A stretch of 25,809 nucleotides of DNA from contig CAMTHN010000003.1 of assembly GCA_947072265.1 (NCBI GenBank), forward strand, positions 1-25,809, read 5' to 3'. This DNA is from an uncultured Clostridia bacterium (lineage in GTDB: Bacteria; Bacillota; Clostridia; Oscillospirales; Ruminococcaceae). This document shows, in pieces, positions 1 through 8,169 of the stretch; the first letter of the stretch is position 1; every line of letters starts with the position of its first letter. The position numbers were made by a program, and so were the translations under genes. The notes below the pieces were generated by a model that saw nothing but the letters and a program-made list of their open reading frames with translations, made no database searches and was not told the origin of the DNA.

Positions 1-759
1 AAATAATACTGGAGAAGACATATGTTTTCCTAAATATTCATTTATAGAAATAGAACTATCTAGTTTTTCTCCGTTTAAATTAGAAAAGAACTCTTTTGTG
101 AAAGGTTTAAAATTTATATTTGATATACTCTTTGAAAATTGAATAGAAGCAGATTTCATATGGTTAGAATGAAATGCACCGCTTACAGGAAGTTTTATTG
201 CTTTTATTTTATTTTCTTTTAGTAATATACATGTTTTATCTATTGATTCAATATCTCCTGCAAAAACAGTCTGTTCTGGAGAATTTATATTTACGCTTTC
301 AATATATCCGTCGATTGTTTTTATGAGAGTATTTGCCTTTCCCATATCTTTTGATAAAACGGCAACCATTCCGCCTTTTGAATTATCTGCTGCTTGTTGC
401 ATAAGATTTGATCTTTTTTTTATAATTTCAAATCCTTCTTTTAAAGTTATACAATTAGATGCATACAGTGCTGCATATTCTCCTAATGAGTGTCCAGCAA
501 CTCCGTTAAACATTATATTGTTTATCCTTGCTGCTTCAAAACATAAAATAGATGTTGCAAATATCATAGGTTGAGATACTATTGTTTTTGATAATTCTTC
601 TTTTGTGTAAGATAATGCAGCCTTTTTTAGATCAAATTCTACAATTTCTGAGCCTATTTTGTATATATAATCTAATTTTGGGAAATCTTTTAAAATATCC
701 ATCCCCATACCAGGGTATTGAGAGCCTTGACCAGAAAATATAATGATGTTTTTTGACAT
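1..759 (-). CDS. fabD: Malonyl-CoA:ACP transacylase FabD (3' end cut by window edge)
   Basis: Reading the minus strand from an ATG at 759-757 gives 253 open codons up to base 1. FabD moves malonyl groups from CoA to acyl carrier protein in the cytoplasm, feeding every elongation step of type II fatty acid synthesis. Visible signatures: the N-terminal GQGSQYPGMG loop (about 10-19), the nucleophile elbow GHSLGE with Ser91, Arg116 in KKRSNLMQQA, and the second catalytic residue His197 in GAFHSN. Family members are about 310 residues, so roughly 55 C-terminal residues lie outside the window. A good ribosome binding site (AAAGGAG on the minus strand, about 766-772) precedes the ATG. It is transcribed away from fabH, whereas in many Firmicutes it sits between fabK and fabG. 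Identification is firm; where the transcript ends is unknown. Confidence 0.96.
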   Translation of the reverse strand, partial: MSKNIIIFSGQGSQYPGMGMDILKDFPKLDYIYKIGSEIVEFDLKKAALSYTKEELSKTIVSQPMIFATSILCFEAARINNIMFNGVAGHSLGEYAALYASNCITLKEGFEIIKKRSNLMQQAADNSKGGMVAVLSKDMGKANTLIKTIDGYIESVNINSPEQTVFAGDIESIDKTCILLKENKIKAIKLPVSGAFHSNHMKSASIQFSKSISNINFKPFTKEFFSNLNGEKLDSSISINEYLGKHMSSPVLF

Positions 760-830
760 TTTATTAGCTCCTTTTGGTTTATTCTTATATTAAAATAGAT
801 ATATGCTTAGATTTTTAAAAGGTTTTTTTA

Positions 831-859
831 TTGACAAAAAAGGGATATACTTATAATAT
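831..859 (+). promoter_or_regulatory. Probable sigma-A promoter of the fab operon
   Basis: A perfect -35 hexamer TTGACA (831-836) is followed by TATAAT (852-857, 15-bp spacer) or TAATAT (854-859, 17-bp spacer). Transcription would start near 865, leaving a 5' leader of about 90 bases before the fabH TTG. The -10 box lies inside the left arm of the inverted repeat, so a protein bound there would compete with RNA polymerase. The hexamers are seen directly; activity is inferred. Confidence 0.7.
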
Positions 860-884
860 TAAAAATATAAGTATATCTTTTTTT
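837..884. promoter_or_regulatory. Inverted repeat overlapping the fabH promoter, operator candidate
   Basis: Positions 844-855 and 866-877 are a perfect 12-bp inverted repeat (GATATACTTATA / TATAAGTATATC) with a 10-bp spacer. Flanking A and T runs extend the dyad to 837-884 with two G/T mismatches. The inner cores TATACTTATA and TATAAGTATA are 20 bp apart centre to centre, about two helical turns, which suits a pair of dimers or one large dimer. The left arm covers the -10 box. Fatty acid operons in Firmicutes are commonly repressed by FapR or FabT at such sites, but I cannot match this sequence to either consensus. An alternative is a bidirectional terminator, since A/T runs flank the stem. 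Confidence 0.5.
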
Positions 885-956
885 GTTGTATTATTTAATT
901 GTTATAATAACATATGGATATTTTAAAATGCAACTTATAATAAAGGGGGAAATTCA

Positions 957-1952
957 TTGTCTAGTATTTTTATAAAAGGAACAGGTGTTTATCTTCCAGA
1001 GCTAGTTATATCAAATGATGATTTTTCTAAGATAGTAGAAACGTCCGATGAATGGATAACAACTAGAACAGGAATTAAACAGAGATATCTATCAAAAGGA
1101 GAGCCCACCTGGAGTATGAGTTCTAAATCTGGAATGTCTGCTATAAAAAACTCTGGTCTTTCTCCTAGCGATATAGATTTGATTATTCATACTAGTGTTA
1201 CACCTGATTATTACACCCCCTCTATGTCTTGTGTTGTTCAAGGAAAGATAGGTGCTGTAAATGCAGCATGTATAGATATAAATGTGGCTTGTGCTGGTTT
1301 TGTTTATGCATTAGATATGGCAAAACATTATCTTTTAAATCCAGATATTAAAAATATTTTAATTATTTCTACAGAAAATCTTTCTAAAATTGTGGATTAT
1401 ACTGATAGGTCTACATGTGTTTTATTTGGAGATGCATCTGCGAGTTGTGTGGTTAATAAATCTGATAGTTTTTATGGGGGATGTTTCAAAACAGAAGGAG
1501 GGGGTGCAAAGCATATTTTTGCTCGAGTTCACCCATCTGGAAACGTTTTTTCTGAGGGAATTGATCCTAGGGATTCTGATGATTTTGGTGCTGGCAATGA
1601 TAATATTATGTATATGGATGGAAAAGAAGTTTATAAATTTGCAATTAGAGTTATACCTATTGCTATAAAAGACTCATGTGAAAAGGCAGGAATACTACTT
1701 GCTGATTTAGATTATATAGTATGCCATCAAGCAAATATTAGAATAATAGAAACAGCTTCATCTAATCTTGGGATTTCTATGGATAAATTTTATATAAATC
1801 TTGATAAATATGGAAATACCTCTAGTGCAAGTATTCCTTTGTGTATAGATGAACTTAATAAATCTGGGAGTTTTAAAAAAGGTGATAAGATTTGTGTTGT
1901 TGGTTTTGGTGCAGGGCTTACATATGGAGCTGTAGTTTTTGAATGGAAGTAG
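957..1952 (+). CDS. fabH: Beta-ketoacyl-ACP synthase III FabH
   Basis: FabH condenses an acyl-CoA primer with malonyl-ACP and so starts each fatty acid chain; its primer preference sets straight versus branched products. The 331-residue length is normal. The thiolase-fold triad is complete: Cys112 in VACAGF, His257 in CHQANIRI and Asn287 in YGNTSS. The N-terminal EWITTRTGI motif is also typical. The start is TTG at 957, supported by AAAGGGGGA at 943-950 six bases upstream; no in-frame ATG is better placed. It is the first gene of the fab operon, directly behind the promoter and dyad. The gap to fabK is 29 bases. Confidence 0.97.
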   Translation: MSSIFIKGTGVYLPELVISNDDFSKIVETSDEWITTRTGIKQRYLSKGEPTWSMSSKSGMSAIKNSGLSPSDIDLIIHTSVTPDYYTPSMSCVVQGKIGAVNAACIDINVACAGFVYALDMAKHYLLNPDIKNILIISTENLSKIVDYTDRSTCVLFGDASASCVVNKSDSFYGGCFKTEGGGAKHIFARVHPSGNVFSEGIDPRDSDDFGAGNDNIMYMDGKEVYKFAIRVIPIAIKDSCEKAGILLADLDYIVCHQANIRIIETASSNLGISMDKFYINLDKYGNTSSASIPLCIDELNKSGSFKKGDKICVVGFGAGLTYGAVVFEWK

Positions 1953-1981
1953 ATAATTATTTGAAATAGGAGGATAAGTTT

Positions 1982-2935
1982 ATGAAAACAAGAATAACAG
2001 AGATGCTAGGTGTTAAATATCCAATAATTCAAGGTGGAATGGCATGGGTTGCAGATGCTAAACTTGCTTCTGCTGTTTCTAATGCTGGAGGGGTTGGACT
2101 TATTGCAGGAGGTTCTGCTCCTGCGGAAATTATAAGAAAAGAAATTTTAAAAGCAAAAGAGCTTACTGATAAACCTTTTGGATTAAATATAATGCTAATG
2201 AGTCCCCATTCTGAAGATCTAGCACAGCTTATATGTGAAGAAAAAGTTAGTGTCGTAACTACTGGGGCTGGAAATCCAGCAAAATATATCCCTATCTGGA
2301 AAGAAAAAGGAATAAAGGTTATTCCTGTGGTTCCTTCTGTAGGTTTAGCGAAAAGAATGGAGAGGTCTGGTGCTGATGCTTTAGTTGTAGAAGGGATGGA
2401 AGCGGGGGGGCATATAGGTGGGATTACAACTATATGCTTGGTTCCTCAGATTGTTGATGCTGTAAATATTCCTGTAATTGCAGCGGGAGGTATAGCGGAC
2501 GGAAGAACAGGAATTGCAGCTTTTATGCTTGGTGCAGATGCTATTCAAGCAGGGACTATATTTTTAGTTAGTGATGAGTGTTCTATACATGAAAATTATA
2601 AAAATTTAGTTTTAAAGTCTAAGGATACGGATAGTGCTGTTACTGGACTTTATACAGGACATCCTGTTAGATCTATTAGAAATAAATTTACTAAAAACCT
2701 TATAATAAAAGAAAAAGAAGGAATAAATCCAGAAGATTTTGAAATTTTGACGGTTGGGTCTTTAAAAAAAGCTGTTATTGATGGAAATATAGATGAGGGA
2801 AGTTTTATGGCTGGACAGATAGCAGGGTTGATTAAAAAAACAGATAGCTGTGAAAATATTATTAAAAATCTTTTTTCTGATATAGAAGATGTTTATAAAG
2901 GATTTGTAGAGAAGAGAGGTTTTGTTTTTGAATAG
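1982..2935 (+). CDS. fabK: Enoyl-ACP reductase II FabK (FMN enzyme)
   Basis: FabK performs the last reduction of each elongation cycle, trans-2-enoyl-ACP to acyl-ACP, using FMN and NAD(P)H. It is unrelated to FabI and insensitive to triclosan in characterised members. The 317-residue protein has the 2-nitropropane-dioxygenase-like TIM barrel signatures: PIIQGGMAW near the N terminus, VEGMEAGGHIG with the likely catalytic His144, and the flavin phosphate loop AAGGIADGR (about 166-174). AGGAGG lies 8 bases before the ATG. It overlaps the start of fabG. No fabI, fabL or fabV is present in the window, so this is the only enoyl reductase seen here. Confidence 0.96.
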   Translation: MKTRITEMLGVKYPIIQGGMAWVADAKLASAVSNAGGVGLIAGGSAPAEIIRKEILKAKELTDKPFGLNIMLMSPHSEDLAQLICEEKVSVVTTGAGNPAKYIPIWKEKGIKVIPVVPSVGLAKRMERSGADALVVEGMEAGGHIGGITTICLVPQIVDAVNIPVIAAGGIADGRTGIAAFMLGADAIQAGTIFLVSDECSIHENYKNLVLKSKDTDSAVTGLYTGHPVRSIRNKFTKNLIIKEKEGINPEDFEILTVGSLKKAVIDGNIDEGSFMAGQIAGLIKKTDSCENIIKNLFSDIEDVYKGFVEKRGFVFE

Positions 2936-3662
2936 AGTTGCCTTAGTTACTGGAGCTTCTAAAGGAATTGGAAAAGCTATTGCTCTTGATTTGGCAAAAA
3001 AAGGGTATAATGTTGCTGTAAACTGCCATTCTAATCCTCTTCTTGGAGAAGATGTTGTTAACGAGTGTCGTTTATTAGGAGTAGAGTCGGATTGTTTTGT
3101 ATTTGATGTTTCTGATTTTCAAAAATGCAATGAGATGGTTGATTTAGTCAAGAAAAGATTTGGAAGCATAGATATTTTGGTTAATAACGCAGGGATAACA
3201 AAAGATGGACTTTTGGCTAGGATGTCAGAAGACTCTTTTGATATTGTAACAAAGGTTAATTATAAAAGTGTGTTTAATATGATTAGGCATGTAAGTGGAA
3301 TTATGATTAAACAACGAAAAGGTAGAATAATTAATATAACATCGGTTTCAGGCTTATATGGAAATGCGGGACAGTTTAACTATTCGGCATCTAAATCAGG
3401 CTTAGTAGGAATGACTTTATCGGCGGCAAAAGAACTTGGTAAAAGAGGAATTACTGTAAATGCTGTTGCCCCTGGATTTATAGAAACAGATATGACTAAT
3501 GGACTTTCTGACGATGTTAAACAAAAGGCGATGGAACTTATAGCTATGGGAAGATTTGGAAAGCCAGCAGAAGTCGCTTCGGTTGTATCTTTTTTGGCAT
3601 CGGAAGAGGCGTCATATATAACAGGGCAGATAATTACTGTTGATGGATGTATGTCTATGTAA
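2928..3662 (+). CDS. fabG: 3-oxoacyl-ACP reductase FabG
   Basis: FabG is the NADPH-dependent reductase that converts 3-ketoacyl-ACP to 3-hydroxyacyl-ACP. It is a short-chain dehydrogenase with the TGASKGIG cofactor loop, NNAG, and the catalytic Ser139, Tyr152 and Lys156 (NYSASK). I prefer the TTG at 2928 (244 residues, MNRVALVTGAS) because GAGAGG at 2914-2919 is 8 bases upstream; the in-frame TTG at 2922 would leave only 2 bases. The start overlaps the fabK stop by 8 bases, which suggests translational coupling. Identity is certain within the fab operon; only the exact start is open. Confidence 0.95.
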   Translation: MNRVALVTGASKGIGKAIALDLAKKGYNVAVNCHSNPLLGEDVVNECRLLGVESDCFVFDVSDFQKCNEMVDLVKKRFGSIDILVNNAGITKDGLLARMSEDSFDIVTKVNYKSVFNMIRHVSGIMIKQRKGRIINITSVSGLYGNAGQFNYSASKSGLVGMTLSAAKELGKRGITVNAVAPGFIETDMTNGLSDDVKQKAMELIAMGRFGKPAEVASVVSFLASEEASYITGQIITVDGCMSM

Positions 3663-3695
3663 TCTTTCATATAAGAATAAAAGGGGTTGTTGAGG

Positions 3696-4928
3696 ATGAA
3701 AAGAGTTGTTGTGACTGGTATTGGCGCAATCACACCTATTGGGAATGATATAGAAACTATATTTAAAAATATTAAATCTGGAAATCATGGAATATCTAAA
3801 ATAGATTTTTTTGATACTTCAGATTTTGATGTTCATGTTGCAGCTAGTGTCAAAAATTTTGAAATCACAGATTATATAGAAAAAAAAGAAGTTAGACGGA
3901 CAGATAGATTTTGCCAATATGCTGTTGCTGCAGCTATTGATGCATTAAAAGATACAGGAACAGATTTTAAAGGAATTGATCCGTATAGAGCTGGTGTTAT
4001 AGTTGGGAGTGGGATAGGTGGGATGCAGACTATAGAAAAAGAGCATACCTCCTATTTTGCAAAAGGAGAAAGTAGAGTTTCTGTTTTTCTTATTCCTATG
4101 ATGATCACTAATATAGCATCTGGTGTAATAGGTATTAAGACGGGGTTTAAAGGTATAAATTATGCCCCTGTTAGTGCTTGTTCAAGCTCTGCACATGCTA
4201 TAGGAGAAGCTTTTAGAAATATTAAACATGGATATTTAGATATGTGTATTACGGGGGGAGCAGAAGCCGCTTTATCTAAATTTGCTATGGCAGGTTTTAA
4301 TAATATGAAAGCCTTGTCCAATTCTGAAGATCCAGACAGAGCTTCTATTCCTTTTGATTTAGAAAGAAATGGATTTGTTATGGGGGAAGGTGGGGCTATT
4401 TTAATTTTAGAAGAATTGGAACATGCAAAATCAAGAGGTGCAAAAATATATTGTGAGATAATTGGATATGGAGCAACTGGTGATGCCCATCATATAACAA
4501 GTCCTGATTCTTCTGGAGAGGGTGCAGCTAAATCTATGACACTTGCTATGGAAGAGGGAAATGTTCCTATAGATGAGGATATATATATAAACGCTCATGG
4601 AACTTCTACTCCTTTAAATGATAAAATAGAAACATTGGCGATAAAAAAGGCGCTGGGATTAGATAGAAGCAAGAGGACTTTGATTAGCTCTACAAAATCT
4701 ATCACAGGACATCTTTTAGGAGCAGCTGCAGGAATAGAAGCGATTATTACAGCTCTTGCTTTAAAAGAGGGATTTATACCCGGTACGGTTGGTTTTAAAG
4801 TTAGTGATTCTGATTGCGATTTAAATTATCTAACAGATGGTGGAATTTATAAAGATATAAAATATGCAATATCTAATTCATTAGGATTTGGTGGACATAA
4901 TGTTACAATATGTTTAAAAAAATATTAG
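3696..4928 (+). CDS. fabF: Beta-ketoacyl-ACP synthase II FabF
   Basis: FabF elongates acyl-ACP by two carbons with malonyl-ACP. From ATG 3696 it is 410 residues, the usual size. The condensing-enzyme triad is intact: Cys162 in PVSACSSSA, His301 in NAHGTSTPLND and His339 in SITGHLLGAAAG, with Lys334 nearby. The ATG is preferred over two in-frame TTG codons at 3687 and 3690 because AAAGGGG (3680-3686) then sits 9 bases upstream and the protein begins MKRVVVTG, as is typical. No second condensing enzyme for unsaturated chains (FabB type) is in the window. Confidence 0.97.
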   Translation: MKRVVVTGIGAITPIGNDIETIFKNIKSGNHGISKIDFFDTSDFDVHVAASVKNFEITDYIEKKEVRRTDRFCQYAVAAAIDALKDTGTDFKGIDPYRAGVIVGSGIGGMQTIEKEHTSYFAKGESRVSVFLIPMMITNIASGVIGIKTGFKGINYAPVSACSSSAHAIGEAFRNIKHGYLDMCITGGAEAALSKFAMAGFNNMKALSNSEDPDRASIPFDLERNGFVMGEGGAILILEELEHAKSRGAKIYCEIIGYGATGDAHHITSPDSSGEGAAKSMTLAMEEGNVPIDEDIYINAHGTSTPLNDKIETLAIKKALGLDRSKRTLISSTKSITGHLLGAAAGIEAIITALALKEGFIPGTVGFKVSDSDCDLNYLTDGGIYKDIKYAISNSLGFGGHNVTICLKKY

Positions 4929-4971
4929 TAGTACAAATTTATATATAAATATTTTAGGAGGATATCTGTAG

Positions 4972-5421
4972 ATGATATATATGGATATAGTTGATAAACT
5001 TATAAATATTATGGATGATAAGAAATTAAATCGCATATATTTTAAAGATGCTGGATTTGAATTTGAGGCAGAAAAAACAAATGAAACTACTTATTTTTCT
5101 AAAAATGAGGATATAATAAATGAAGATACAAATCCTTTGATTAATAATTTATCTATTAAGTCAAAGGTTTCTAAAGAAGATGTTTTAGGATCTATTATAA
5201 AATCTCCTATAGTAGGAACTTTTTATATTTCCGCTGGAGAAGGTAAAAAACCTTTTATAGAGGTTGGAACTAGTGTAAAAATTGGACAAACTTTATGTAT
5301 AATAGAATCTATGAAAATAATGAATGAAATTCAAAGTCAATTTGATGGAATAGTTGAAAAGATATTTATAGAAAATGGTGAGTCTATAGAATATGGACAG
5401 CCTATTGTAAGTATAAAATAA
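4972..5421 (+). CDS. accB: Biotin carboxyl carrier protein of acetyl-CoA carboxylase
   Basis: AccB carries biotin between the carboxylase (AccC) and the carboxyltransferase (AccA/AccD). The 149-residue protein has an N-terminal segment, a charged linker (about 33-70) and a C-terminal biotinyl domain. The biotin attachment site is Lys115 in ESMKIMNE, a variant of the common EAMKMMNE (Ala to Ser before Met, Met to Ile after Lys). The domain closes with ENGESIEYGQPIVSI. AGGAGG (4956-4961) lies 10 bases before ATG 4972; the ATG at 4981 would be too far away. It sits in the usual accB-fabZ-accC order. Confidence 0.96.
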   Translation: MIYMDIVDKLINIMDDKKLNRIYFKDAGFEFEAEKTNETTYFSKNEDIINEDTNPLINNLSIKSKVSKEDVLGSIIKSPIVGTFYISAGEGKKPFIEVGTSVKIGQTLCIIESMKIMNEIQSQFDGIVEKIFIENGESIEYGQPIVSIK

Positions 5422-5439
5422 TATTATTGGAGATTTAAT

Positions 5440-5874
5440 ATGGATATTTTGCTAAATAAAGAGCAGATAAAAGAAATTATTCCTCATAGAGACCCATTTC
5501 TTTTAATAGATGATGTTATAGAGCTTATACCAGGTAAAAGAGTTGTCGCTAGAAAAAAACTTTCTTTAGATGAAGAGTGGTTTAAAGGACATTTTCCATC
5601 TTTTCCAGTTCAACCAGGTGTTTTAATTGTTGAAATGTTAGCACAAGCTGGTGCTGTCTGTGCCCTCTCTTTAGAAGAAAATAAAGGAAAACTTGCTTTT
5701 TTTGCGGGGATAGATAAAACTAGATTTCGTCGAAAAGTTTTGCCAGGAGAGACATTGACACTTGTTGTAGAGATGATTAAAAAGAAAGGTCCTATAGGAG
5801 TTGGAAAAGCTATTGCTTATGTTGGTGATGAAAGGGCAGTTACGTCAGAATTAACTTTTGCAATCGGAGAATAG
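5440..5874 (+). CDS. fabZ: 3-hydroxyacyl-ACP dehydratase FabZ
   Basis: FabZ removes water from 3-hydroxyacyl-ACP to give trans-2-enoyl-ACP. The 144-residue hot-dog fold protein begins with the HRDPFLLIDDV motif and has the catalytic His51 (GHFP) and Glu65 in PGVLIVEMLAQ, spaced 14 residues apart as in the family. TTGGAGA precedes the ATG by 6 bases. It lies between accB and accC, a common Firmicutes arrangement. No FabA-type isomerase motif is visible, so it is called FabZ, not FabA. Confidence 0.96.
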   Translation: MDILLNKEQIKEIIPHRDPFLLIDDVIELIPGKRVVARKKLSLDEEWFKGHFPSFPVQPGVLIVEMLAQAGAVCALSLEENKGKLAFFAGIDKTRFRRKVLPGETLTLVVEMIKKKGPIGVGKAIAYVGDERAVTSELTFAIGE

Positions 5875-5898
5875 TTTTTTCAATAATGGAGGATTATT

Positions 5899-7251
5899 AT
5901 GTTTGAAAAGATTTTAATAGCTAATAGAGGAGAGATAGCTGTAAGGATTATTAGAGCTTGTAGAGAGCTTGGAATAAGAACAGTTGCTGTTTTTTCTGAT
6001 GTTGATAAAAATTCTTTACATGTAAAACTAGCGGATGAGTCTGTTTGTATTGGACCTGCAAATAGCATACATAGTTATCTAAATATAAAATCTATACTTG
6101 CTGCATGTGAGGTAACCGATTCTGATGCTGTTCATCCTGGATTTGGATTTCTTTCTGAAAATGCAGATTTTGCTAATAAATGTAAGATGTGTGGAGTTGA
6201 ATTCATAGGACCTTCATCAAACTCTATAAGTCTAATGGGGGACAAGATTTCTGCAAAAGAAACTATGAAAAAAGCAGGTGTCCCTGTTATTCCAGGATCT
6301 GAAGGAATTATTTACACATTATCTGAAGCAGAAAAAATAGCGGAAAAAATAGGATATCCAGTAATGATAAAAGCAACTTTTGGAGGAGGGGGAAAAGGTA
6401 TTCGCCTTGTCCAAGGTAGAGCAGATTTAGAATCAAATTTAGATAGTGCAAGAAATGAAGCTAAGGCGTGTTTTGGAAATGCGGGAGTTTATATAGAAAA
6501 ATTTATAGAAAATCCAAGGCATATAGAGTTCCAAATTATAGCTGATAAGCACGGAAATTTTGTTCATCTTGGAGAACGCGATTGTTCTTTACAGCGGAGA
6601 AACCAAAAAGTTATAGAAGAATCTCCAAGTGTTGGAATATCAGAAGAGCTTAGAAAAAAAATGGGAGATATTTCTATCCAAGCGGCTAAATTTTGTGGAT
6701 ATTATAGTGTTGGAACTATTGAATATCTTGTAGATAAGAATAATAATTTTTATTTTATGGAGATGAACACAAGGATACAGGTTGAACATCCTGTGACAGA
6801 ATTTGTTACAGGTGTTGATATAATAAAGGAACAAATTAATATTTCTTATGGAAAAAAACTTTCAATAGTACAAGAAAATATCCAAATTAAAGGACATTCC
6901 ATAGAGTGTCGAATAAATGCGGAAAATCCGTACCTAGGATTTCGTCCATCTCCTGGAAAAATTCTAGGTATTCATATGCCGGGTGGTCCAGGAATAAGAA
7001 TAGATAGTAGTATTTATGCTGGATATACTATTACGCCATATTATGATAGTATGATTGCAAAACTGATTGTATATGGAAAAAATAGAGAAGAAGCTATATT
7101 AAAAATGAAATCTGCCTTAGCAGAATTTTTAGTAGATGGAGTTGACACAAATATTGATTTTCATCTTAGAATCTTGAAGGATAAAGATTTTATAAAAGGA
7201 AATTATGATATTGGATACATAGATAGAAAAGATTTTTATAGTGATTGTTAG
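5899..7251 (+). CDS. accC: Biotin carboxylase subunit of acetyl-CoA carboxylase
   Basis: AccC carboxylates the biotin of AccB with bicarbonate and ATP. The 450-residue length is normal. Visible parts: the N-terminal IANRGEIAVRI domain, Lys116 and Lys159 for nucleotide binding, the glycine-rich ATP-grasp loop (162-168), and the active-site run EMNTRIQVEHP with Glu288, Asn290 and Arg292. RDCSLQRRNQK (228-238) is also classical. TGGAGG precedes ATG 5899. The spacing to accD is 12 bases. All catalytic residues appear intact. Confidence 0.97.
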   Translation: MFEKILIANRGEIAVRIIRACRELGIRTVAVFSDVDKNSLHVKLADESVCIGPANSIHSYLNIKSILAACEVTDSDAVHPGFGFLSENADFANKCKMCGVEFIGPSSNSISLMGDKISAKETMKKAGVPVIPGSEGIIYTLSEAEKIAEKIGYPVMIKATFGGGGKGIRLVQGRADLESNLDSARNEAKACFGNAGVYIEKFIENPRHIEFQIIADKHGNFVHLGERDCSLQRRNQKVIEESPSVGISEELRKKMGDISIQAAKFCGYYSVGTIEYLVDKNNNFYFMEMNTRIQVEHPVTEFVTGVDIIKEQINISYGKKLSIVQENIQIKGHSIECRINAENPYLGFRPSPGKILGIHMPGGPGIRIDSSIYAGYTITPYYDSMIAKLIVYGKNREEAILKMKSALAEFLVDGVDTNIDFHLRILKDKDFIKGNYDIGYIDRKDFYSDC

Positions 7252-7263
7252 GAGGTTTTCATT

Positions 7264-8169
7264 TTGCTTGATGATTTTTTTAATTCCATAAAATCACGCA
7301 TAGATTATGATAATAAATCTAAGCCTGTTAAGGGGAAAAAGAATAGAAAAATGGCTATACCGCCAGACTTGTTATTTAAATGTCCCCGTTGTCAAGAATT
7401 GACATTTATGGATGAGTTTGAAAAAAACCAAAAAGTTTGTATAGAATGCAACTATCACTCTAGACTTAGTTCTAAAGAGCGGATAAATATGATAATAGAT
7501 GAAGGAACATTTATTGAATATGATGAATATCTTTCTAGTAAAAATCCGCTTAATTTTCCAGATTATGACAAAAAAATAGAACAAGCTAAACTTACTTCTA
7601 GCGAGAATGATGCAGTTAAAACGGGTGAAGGAGAGATATTTTCAAAGTTATCTGTAATTATTATAATGGAATCTAATTTTATGATGGGTTCTATGGGTTC
7701 TGTTGTTGGAGAAAAAATATCAAGAGCTTTTGAAAATGCTATAGAAAAAAAGCTTTCTGTTGTTCTTTTTTCTGCAAGCGGGGGTGCAAGGATGCAAGAG
7801 GGTATAATATCTCTTATGCAGATGGCTAAAACGTCTGCAGCGGTGTCTAAACATAATGATGCAGGACTTTTGTATATATCTGTTATGACCGATCCAACAA
7901 CAGGTGGAGTTACCGCTTCTTTTGCATCTTTAGGAGATATAATAATAGCAGAACCAAAAATTTTAATAGGATTTGCAGGAAGAAGAGTTATAGAAGGAAC
8001 CATAAAACAAAAGCTTCCTGATGATTTTCAAACAGCAGAGTTTATGCTAGAACATGGGTTTGTAGATATGATTGTAGATAGGGTAAATATGAAAAATACT
8101 CTCTACAATATATTAGATTTACATGATTTTTCTGAAGATACAGATGAAGGGAAACTTAATAATGAATGA
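7264..8169 (+). CDS. accD: Acetyl-CoA carboxylase carboxyltransferase beta subunit
   Basis: AccD, together with AccA, transfers CO2 from carboxybiotin to acetyl-CoA, giving malonyl-CoA. The 301-residue protein carries the N-terminal zinc ribbon with Cys40, Cys43, Cys59 and Cys62, then the crotonase-like domain with SASGGARMQEG and TDPTTGGVTASFA. The start is TTG at 7264, with TTAGGAGG (7248-7255) 8 bases upstream. The stop overlaps accA by 8 bases, which fits coupled synthesis of the two subunits in equal amounts. Confidence 0.96.
   Translation: MLDDFFNSIKSRIDYDNKSKPVKGKKNRKMAIPPDLLFKCPRCQELTFMDEFEKNQKVCIECNYHSRLSSKERINMIIDEGTFIEYDEYLSSKNPLNFPDYDKKIEQAKLTSSENDAVKTGEGEIFSKLSVIIIMESNFMMGSMGSVVGEKISRAFENAIEKKLSVVLFSASGGARMQEGIISLMQMAKTSAAVSKHNDAGLLYISVMTDPTTGGVTASFASLGDIIIAEPKILIGFAGRRVIEGTIKQKLPDDFQTAEFMLEHGFVDMIVDRVNMKNTLYNILDLHDFSEDTDEGKLNNE

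Larger units (their letters stand above)
760..956. promoter_or_regulatory. Divergent fabD/fabH control region
   Basis: This 197-bp AT-rich gap separates the divergent fabD and fabH starts. It carries a well-formed promoter toward fabH (831-859) and a large dyad (837-884). A second TATAAT lies at 903-908 but has no good -35 box. On the minus strand I see no convincing promoter for fabD; the TTGACAA at 831-837 reads TTGTCAA on that strand, so the two promoters could share this element, but no matching -10 box follows. No coding potential was seen. Confidence 0.7.

Noticed and set aside
323..574. Plus-strand open frame of 83 codons
   Set aside because: It is antisense to fabD, which reads through this region on the minus strand with the GHSLGE and GAFH motifs.
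831..884. The dyad as a bidirectional terminator
   Set aside because: It has A and T runs, but the flanking genes diverge, so nothing should end there, and it overlaps a near-consensus promoter. Not fully excluded.
903..908. TATAAT as a second fabH promoter
   Set aside because: No acceptable -35 hexamer lies 16-18 bases upstream (only a T run), so the 831-859 promoter is preferred.
7563..8003. Minus-strand open frame of 146 codons
   Set aside because: It lies wholly antisense to accD, whose reading frame carries recognised motifs across this stretch.
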